In this document: positions 23,878 through 28,794 of the stretch, piece by piece
Layout of the letters: each line of letters opens with the position of its first letter
How positions within the stretch are numbered: the stretch's first letter is position 1
From: Saprospiraceae bacterium UBA2365
GTDB taxonomy: Bacteria > Bacteroidota > Bacteroidia > Chitinophagales > Saprospiraceae
Assembly: GCA_002344345.1 (NCBI GenBank)
Contig: DDTL01000026.1
Coordinates: 17,649 to 46,442 of the forward strand
Length of the DNA: 28,794 bases
Reading direction: 5' to 3'
Translations under genes and position numbers: made by a program
The notes under the pieces: generated by a model
The model's database searches: none
The model's input: only the letters and a program-made list of their open reading frames with translations
What the model was told of the DNA's origin: nothing

Positions 23878-23885
23878 TAATTTTG
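23878..23885 (+). promoter_or_regulatory. -7 promoter element of the glutamine synthetase gene
   Basis: TAATTTTG fits TAnnTTTG, 41 bases before the ATG at 23927. A second exact match, TATTTTTG, lies at 23846-23853. Confidence 0.4.
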
Positions 23886-23926
23886 CCCAGCAATTTTTTT
23901 TTATATTTTAAAACAGTCTTTAAGAG

Positions 23927-25426
23927 ATGAACACAAATGATTATTCATTGAGTCCGAATATCCTTGAAAGTTATTTTGGCAAAGCCAGCAAAGAGTTTAC
24001 GAAGGCAGACCTGATCCGATATATTGAGGATAAAGGGGTTAAAATGGTCAATTTTCATTATATTCCTGAAGATGGCAGGTTAAAAACCCTCAATTTTGTC
24101 ATTAACAGCAAAGAACATCTGGATGAAATACTCACGTATGGCGAAAGGGTAGACGGTTCATCCTTGTTCTCCTACATAAGGGTCGATGCCAGCGATTTAT
24201 ATGTGATACCCAAATTCAGCACAGCCTTCATGAATGTCTTTTCTGAGATCCCAACCATCAGTTTTCTATGTTCGTTTTTTGATCATAAAGGAAATTTTTA
24301 CGAAGCTTCACCTCATTACATGATCACCAAGGCAAGAAAGCGACTTGAATTGGAAACAGGGTTCCGCCTTGAAGCGATGGGCGAACTGGAATATTATATC
24401 ATCACACCCAAAATGGAGTTGTTCAAGCCTGAAGATCAACGTGCCTATCACGAATCAGAACCATTTAATAAAACTTCTGAGTTCAGACGGGAAGCCATGC
24501 GTATCATCGCCCAATGTGGAGGCAAGATCAAATATGCACACGCAGAAGTCGGAAGTTTTGATGTGGGTGATAAGCACTATGAACAAAATGAAATTGAGTT
24601 TTTACCCGTAGTTCTGGAAGATGCTGCTGATCAATTGGTAATTGCCAAGTGGATACTGCGGAATCTCGCATATCAAAAAGGCATTCATATCACATTTTCA
24701 CCTAAAATCACCGTAGGCAAAGCAGGAAGTGGTCTTCACATTCACCTTAAACTGATGAAAGGAGAAAAAAACATCGTTTTAAATGATGGAACACTTAGCA
24801 AAGAGTCCAAAAAGGCAATTGCAGGCGTACTCGATATGGCGCCTTCACTGACTGCATTCGGGAATACGAATCCGAGTTCTTATTTCAGACTGGTACCCCA
24901 TCAGGAAGCGCCTACAACGATCTGTTGGGGCTTCAGGAACAGGGCAGTGCTGGTAAGGGTTCCCTTATTATGGGATCATGCAGAAAACATGTTGAATAAA
25001 GTAAATGAACGTGAACCTGGATTATTGCCCGTCTCACCTGACAAGCAGACATTTGAGTTCCGTGTGCCGGATGGATCTGCCAATGTACACATGCTCATAG
25101 CTGCATTGACCCTTGCCGTATTGCATGGTTTAACGATGGATAAAGGTCTTGAGCAAGCTGAAGCTTTGTATTTTTCCCCGACAGAAGCTAACAGTAGTGA
25201 AAAATTAAAGAGTTTTGATGTCTTGCCGGCCTCCTGCGTTGCTTCAGCTGCCGAGCTACGCAAGCAAAGGGGTTTCTATGAACATGGAGAAGTTTTCCCC
25301 GGAGAAGTGATCGACCGCATCATATCAAAACTTGAATACTATGATGATGCCGGCCTGATCAAAAAACTGGAACGCAATGTCGATGGTATGCTTGAACTTG
25401 TCGACAGATATTTTCATTGTGGATAA
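23927..25426 (+). CDS. glnA: Glutamine synthetase, type I-like
   Basis: Makes glutamine from glutamate, ammonia and ATP in the cytosol. The 499-residue protein has the N-terminal beta-grasp part (RVDGSSLFSYIRVDASDLYVIP, 74-95) and the catalytic barrel: MGELEYYI (151-158) with metal ligands Glu153/Glu155, HAEVGSFDVGDKHYEQNEIEF (205-225), GSGLHIHLKL (268-277) with the ammonia-site His271, NPSSYFRLVPHQEAPTTICWGFRNRAVLVRVP (315-346) and FEFRVPDGSANVHM (376-389). The adenylylation loop NLYDLP of enterobacterial enzymes is not present; the region reads ALYFSPTEANSSEKLKSFDVLP. It stands alone with its own promoter element. A glutamine-synthetase-like ligase of other specificity cannot be wholly excluded, because the second motif is unusual (FDVGDKHYEQ for the common GQ-E wording). 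Confidence 0.88.
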   Translation: MNTNDYSLSPNILESYFGKASKEFTKADLIRYIEDKGVKMVNFHYIPEDGRLKTLNFVINSKEHLDEILTYGERVDGSSLFSYIRVDASDLYVIPKFSTAFMNVFSEIPTISFLCSFFDHKGNFYEASPHYMITKARKRLELETGFRLEAMGELEYYIITPKMELFKPEDQRAYHESEPFNKTSEFRREAMRIIAQCGGKIKYAHAEVGSFDVGDKHYEQNEIEFLPVVLEDAADQLVIAKWILRNLAYQKGIHITFSPKITVGKAGSGLHIHLKLMKGEKNIVLNDGTLSKESKKAIAGVLDMAPSLTAFGNTNPSSYFRLVPHQEAPTTICWGFRNRAVLVRVPLLWDHAENMLNKVNEREPGLLPVSPDKQTFEFRVPDGSANVHMLIAALTLAVLHGLTMDKGLEQAEALYFSPTEANSSEKLKSFDVLPASCVASAAELRKQRGFYEHGEVFPGEVIDRIISKLEYYDDAGLIKKLERNVDGMLELVDRYFHCG

Positions 25427-25726
25427 GAAAGAGGATAGTGGTTTAATGATGAATGATAAATGATGAATGATGAATGATGAATGGCTTATGTAGGCTTACT
25501 GCTCATTTAGAAACAAACATTCGGTTATAGGGAATTGACTTCCTGCAACTTTTATATTCAGCTTCAGGTATTGGATAATAAATGCGCACGATCCTTCAGG
25601 AAAATAATTATTAAAAAAAATAAATAAACTTTGATCCAAAAAATCCTGCAATCCTGAAAATCCTGATCCAGACAAAAAAACAGGTTATCATTAAACCACC
25701 AATCATAACAAAATATTAAAAAAAAG
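25427..25726. other. Gene-free stretch between glnA and the TIP30-like gene
   Basis: Apart from the heptamer repeat at 25445-25484, nothing recognisable is seen. The open frame on the other strand here is a by-product of the following gene. Confidence 0.4.
25445..25484. repeat. Five tandem copies of a heptamer
   Basis: AATGATG repeats five times in register (the second unit reads AATGATA) and a partial sixth follows. It lies about 20 bases after the glnA stop codon. Short tandem repeats of this kind vary in copy number by slippage. Confidence 0.85.
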
Positions 25727-26386
25727 ATGAACGTATTATTGATCGGAGCTACCGGAGCCACAGGCAAGGACTTGCTGGAATTGCTCCTTAAGGATGAAGA
25801 AATTAAGCAGGTAGATGTTTTTGTGAGACGCGAACTGAACATAAAACACGAAAAATTGAATACACACATCATTGACTTTGATGAGGCAGAAAAATGGAAA
25901 CCTTTGGTAAAAGGAGATACATTGTTTTCCTGTTTGGGAACCACGCTCAAAGCAGCCGGCAGCAAAAAAGCACAATGGAAAGTTGATTATGAATACCAAT
26001 ATCAATTTGCAAAAGCTGCGAGGGAAAATAATGTACCTTGCTATGTACTGGTATCGGCGGAAAGCGCTTCAGCGAAATCCCCCATTTTCTATTCAAAAAT
26101 GAAAGGCCAGCTGGAAGATGATGTCAAAGCACTTAAATTTCCCGCATTGATCATTTTCAATCCACCTTTACTGTTGAGGGAAAGATCTGACCGTCGTGGA
26201 GAAGTCATGGCTGCAAAATTGCTCCGTTTTTTCAACAGATTTGGGATATTGCGGTCTCAACAACCTCTACATACAAGACAACTGGCAGCTGCAATGTTAA
26301 AATCTGCAAAAACGCTGAAGAATGGTGTACATTCCATTTCCGGCCAGCATATTCGGAACTTAAATACCGATCAGTCAACCAGTTAA
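25727..26386 (+). CDS. NAD(P)-binding Rossmann protein, TIP30-like atypical SDR
   Basis: A 219-residue protein starting with the dinucleotide loop MNVLLIGATGATGKDLLELLL (GATGATG at 7-13). It continues with VDVFVRR, DTLFSCLGTTLKAAGSKKAQWKVDYEYQ and an atypical active-site region, YVLVSAESASAKSPIFYSKMKGQLED, where the Tyr-x-x-x-Lys pair is YSKMK. These features match the TIP30/HTATIP2-like atypical short-chain dehydrogenase group. The substrate is unknown; many members are NADPH-binding regulators or reductases. The last 12 bases overlap the 3' end of the convergent small membrane-protein gene. Confidence 0.82.
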   Translation: MNVLLIGATGATGKDLLELLLKDEEIKQVDVFVRRELNIKHEKLNTHIIDFDEAEKWKPLVKGDTLFSCLGTTLKAAGSKKAQWKVDYEYQYQFAKAARENNVPCYVLVSAESASAKSPIFYSKMKGQLEDDVKALKFPALIIFNPPLLLRERSDRRGEVMAAKLLRFFNRFGILRSQQPLHTRQLAAAMLKSAKTLKNGVHSISGQHIRNLNTDQSTS

Positions 26387-26683
26387 AAATTTACGAAAAA
26401 TCAAGGTCAACAATAAAAAAAACAAAAATAACAAGCCCATACCTTTAACCCATGCGGTCAGGGTCTGCTTACGTATTTCAGCTTTTTCCTTTTTTATGAT
26501 TTCATCGTGTTCAACACCTGTTTTTATGGTAAATACCTCTTTGTTGAATTTTTTATCAACAGTTTTAGGGTGAGGGTTGTATTTATCCAATTTATTTTTG
26601 AACCGATCTTTAAGATTTTTCTGGAGTTTTCGATTATTTTCCAGTTTTTTGATCATATCGATCACATGTCCAGCGTAACTCAT
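26375..26683 (-). CDS. Small tail-anchored protein of unknown function
   Basis: A 102-residue protein I do not recognise by name. It starts MSYAGHVIDMIKKLENNRKLQ, is strongly basic with many Lys/Asn (DRFKNKLDKYNPHPKTVDKKFNKE), and ends with one hydrophobic helix (about residues 76-98, GMGLLFLFFLLLTLIFRKF), so it is probably held in the membrane by its C-terminus. Small proteins with this MSYAGHVIDMI-like start occur in Bacteroidota. The frame is open further upstream to a GTG at 26737, but the ATG at 26683 matches the expected start better. It is convergent with, and overlaps by 12 bases, the TIP30-like gene. Confidence 0.7.
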   Translation of the reverse strand: MSYAGHVIDMIKKLENNRKLQKNLKDRFKNKLDKYNPHPKTVDKKFNKEVFTIKTGVEHDEIIKKEKAEIRKQTLTAWVKGMGLLFLFFLLLTLIFRKFLTG

Positions 26684-27022
26684 AAGTGAAGATTTAATCC
26701 ATAAAATTAACACCGTTAGATTCAGGAAAAGATTCACTTTTTTAACATAACAATGCGTTTAAAAGTTCCGGTAATTTAGTCCGGGATACATTTGAAATTT
26801 TAATTCATTCTTACCTTCACACTGTAGGAAATACAACCTCCACGATTCGATAAAGCATCAATTAATAGTATATATAACAAGCACAATATAAAACTTTTGT
26901 AACAATTCTCCAAATATATAATAGAATTATTCAAATAACATTTTTATGGAATGTGCATATGGTTCAACTGGTTATACGTTTTCTTACAGACGCTATATAC
27001 TAAAGGTGATGGATGTCAATGA

Positions 27023-27339
27023 CTGTGTACTTTGGAATCTGTAGAATTATGTATACTGGATCTTACAGCTGGAAAAAATGCTGCTGAATTCCAAAAAGAC
27101 TTTGTGATTTTCCCAAACCATCCACAAATATTATAACAGTTCAAGCTAAAAGCAGCGATGTCCAGAATCTTAATATCACTGTTTTAAAGGTCTTTACGAT
27201 GGATGGAAGATTTGTCAGAGAATTCCTTAATCCGAAGGCAGTTAACTTTAATGTTGAAGGGCTGGAAGCCGCAATTTATTTTGTATTGACACTTAGCGCA
27301 GATGTCTCAGCATATATACAATTACTGGAAATCAGGTAA
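27023..27339 (+). pseudogene. Frameshifted remnant of a T9SS type A sorting domain
   Basis: Read on the plus strand, 27023-27118 gives a frame ending AGKNAAEFQKDFVIFPN, the usual start of a type IX secretion C-terminal sorting domain. One base then appears to be missing, and a second frame (27118-27339) continues PSTNIITVQAKSS, then LNITVLKVFTMDGRFVREF, NFNVEGLEAAIYFVL and ends with a stop at 27337. The two parts together reproduce the whole domain. An open frame further upstream (26946-27044, MECAYGSTGYTFSYRR) in yet another frame may be more of the same gene. No cargo domain of a secreted protein is left, so this is the decayed tail of a lost secreted protein. No T9SS machinery gene lies in the window. 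Confidence 0.75.
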
Positions 27340-27426
27340 GCTTTGATTTTGATTTCACCAGTCACACACGAAATTTTTATTTGCGCAGCAGATCAATTAG
27401 GGTATCATTCTGGACAGCATCAAGGA

Positions 27427-28317
27427 TCAATCTCTCACGCATCTCACTGAAAAAGAATGATACTTTTCACAGGAATAAGGTGAGAACTCTGCGGAGATAT
27501 AATGCGAATCTCTTCGCCATACATTGGAACCATTTGTAGTGGAGGTCCAGTAAATGCCGGCTTGACGGATGAGATAGAAGTAGTTGTAACCTGCTGGCCG
27601 GTAAGTTCCTCCACCAACACCGGAAAACCGGCTTGAATTTGTAGCACCAGAATTTGGTTCTATCCAGTACCTGAATCCTTCGTGTTTCATTTTTCCTCCT
27701 GCAACGTCCTGGCCTCCAAGGTAATTGGTTAAAACATTCCATTCAGCGGAAGATGGTATATGAAACCCTTCCGGGCAAATTCCCCTGCTGCTTTCAATTG
27801 TGGAGTATTGCATCATTTCATTCCATTGGTACAATCCACCATAGACGTCACAACTGTCTTCCACGTTATTATAACAATGTTTTTCTATGGTACCATTATT
27901 GCTTTGAGCATTTATACCGTCTATTCTGGTACCTACATTCATATTCTGCTTCATCCAGCATTGAGTTCCGATCTGCACAGTGGAATATTGTTTGCCTCCA
28001 TATTCGAATACATTTCCGCAACCTTGTATGGATTTTAAAGGATCTGACATGGATCGCCATGCCGTACCGTCAAAATAATAAAAGACCAGAGAATCCAAAT
28101 TCATCACGATCAAACCTACTGCAGGACCTTTGATGCTGAGTTGTTGAACTGTTGTCATCCGGGGCAAAAGCACGCCCTTTTCCAATGAGTAAATATCCAT
28201 GATAGCTGAAGAATCAGGCGCGTTGCCTGTCGTGTTGATGCTGATCTGCGCACCAACTGTACTGGTAAATATTGCAGTCAGGGTGAAAATTGAAATGATC
28301 CGGATCAAAGTGTTCAT
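27427..28317 (-). CDS. FISUMP domain secreted protein
   Basis: A 296-residue secreted protein with a signal peptide (cleaved near VGAQ, residue 24). Residues 29-90 carry the GNAPDSSAIMDIYSLEKGVLLPRM repeat-type lead of Bacteroidota surface proteins, ending in YYFDGTAWRSM. From about 103 it matches the Fibrobacter succinogenes major paralogous domain: GGKQYSTVQIGTQCWMKQNMN, then VYGGLYQWNEMM, GICPEGFHIPSSAEWNVLTNYLGG and a final IYWTSTTNGS and SFSVRCVRD. Cysteines in CWMKQN, CYNN, SCDVYG and ICPEG probably form disulphides. No T9SS C-terminal domain is present. The function of the family is unknown. Confidence 0.9.
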   Translation of the reverse strand: MNTLIRIISIFTLTAIFTSTVGAQISINTTGNAPDSSAIMDIYSLEKGVLLPRMTTVQQLSIKGPAVGLIVMNLDSLVFYYFDGTAWRSMSDPLKSIQGCGNVFEYGGKQYSTVQIGTQCWMKQNMNVGTRIDGINAQSNNGTIEKHCYNNVEDSCDVYGGLYQWNEMMQYSTIESSRGICPEGFHIPSSAEWNVLTNYLGGQDVAGGKMKHEGFRYWIEPNSGATNSSRFSGVGGGTYRPAGYNYFYLIRQAGIYWTSTTNGSNVWRRDSHYISAEFSPYSCEKYHSFSVRCVRD

Positions 28318-28794
28318 ATATTTAAGGTTAATTTTTTTACCTGTATCCAGAAATGTTCACGTCTAATCACACTTATCAATTTCGTAAACACGACAGACAG
28401 AATTCATACAAAGTTATATACATTATTGATCAAATACCAGTCAAAATTTCGGATAAATCCGGAGTAGGGAAGCAAGTTAAGTGCTTCAGGCTGGATGACT
28501 GTGTAAAAGCATGATCCCGATGGATGTGAATTTACCACGTACATATATTCGGGGAATATTTTTTTCTATTTAGAAGATATTGTTTTTGATAAAAAAATTA
28601 AGTGATATTTCATTTAAAAACAGGTGTTCATTTTGGAAATATTTCTTCTATGAACCCATATTCCTGTTCAAGAAAAGTGGGTTAGGGCCAAAGTGTTAAA
28701 CTCTTAAAATATTGAGATTTGGTATTATTCAAAAAAAATCGTATATTTATCCGAAATAAATAAAATAGAAGCATATTTAAGTTATTCCCTATTC
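28318..28794. other. Gene-free right end with a possible plus-strand promoter
   Basis: No gene is seen. TTTG at 28718-28721 followed by a 20-base spacer and TATATTTA (28742-28749, one mismatch from TAnnTTTG) could drive a gene beyond the right edge. Minus-strand promoter signals for the FISUMP gene were not recognised. Confidence 0.35.

Overview
The window looks like a chromosomal segment of an AT-rich Bacteroidota bacterium. Support comes from the gene families: a DUF3276/PUR-alpha protein, a FISUMP protein, a DUF5777 barrel, DUF4625 lipoproteins, a ComEC without a metallo-beta-lactamase domain, and the remnant of a type IX secretion (T9SS) sorting domain. Several 5' regions also carry the Bacteroidota -7 promoter element TAnnTTTG. 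A placement near Saprospiria/Chitinophagia is only a guess. No rRNA, tRNA, CRISPR array, insertion sequence with a transposase, or prophage is visible.

Layout. 1-1.9 kb: fructose-1,6-bisphosphatase (fbp), bracketed by two same-orientation copies of a non-coding palindromic repeat. 1.9-4.2 kb: a compact four-gene envelope cassette (OB-fold protein, CX4CH cytochrome-like lipoprotein, YceI-like protein, DUF5777 barrel). A third repeat copy fills the convergent gap at 4.2-4.4 kb. 4.4-7.6 kb, minus strand: ComEC-like DNA-uptake channel followed by a membrane-anchored triple helix-hairpin-helix (HhH) protein. 7.8-9.5 kb: an OmpA-family protein and a TM/coiled-coil/double-HhH protein, closed by a hairpin. 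9.7-10.4 kb: lipB. 10.5-14.5 kb: nikR, a TonB-dependent receptor broken by a frameshift and an in-frame stop, and two histidine-rich DUF4625 lipoproteins; together a probable nickel or related metal uptake locus in decay. 14.8-18.7 kb, minus strand: topoisomerase IV subunit A and a DUF368 (PopT-like) polyprenyl-phosphate transporter. 19.0-21.1 kb: coaX, the DUF3276 protein with a strong terminator, and an ABM-fold protein. 21.2-23.2 kb, minus strand: a ComEA-like HhH plus outer-membrane-barrel protein. 23.6-23.8 kb: a fourth, divergent repeat copy. 23.9-26.7 kb: glutamine synthetase, a TIP30-like NAD(P)-binding protein, and a small tail-anchored protein. 26.9-28.3 kb: a frameshifted T9SS-domain remnant and a FISUMP lipoprotein-like secreted protein.

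Most genes are household or envelope functions. The points worth a second look are the palindromic repeat family (four copies, MITE-like or structured-RNA-like, one copy with a clear flanking direct repeat), the broken NikR-linked receptor with its His-rich lipoproteins, and the uncharacterised OmpA/double-HhH envelope pair. All functional calls come from recognising motifs by eye; no database search was run.
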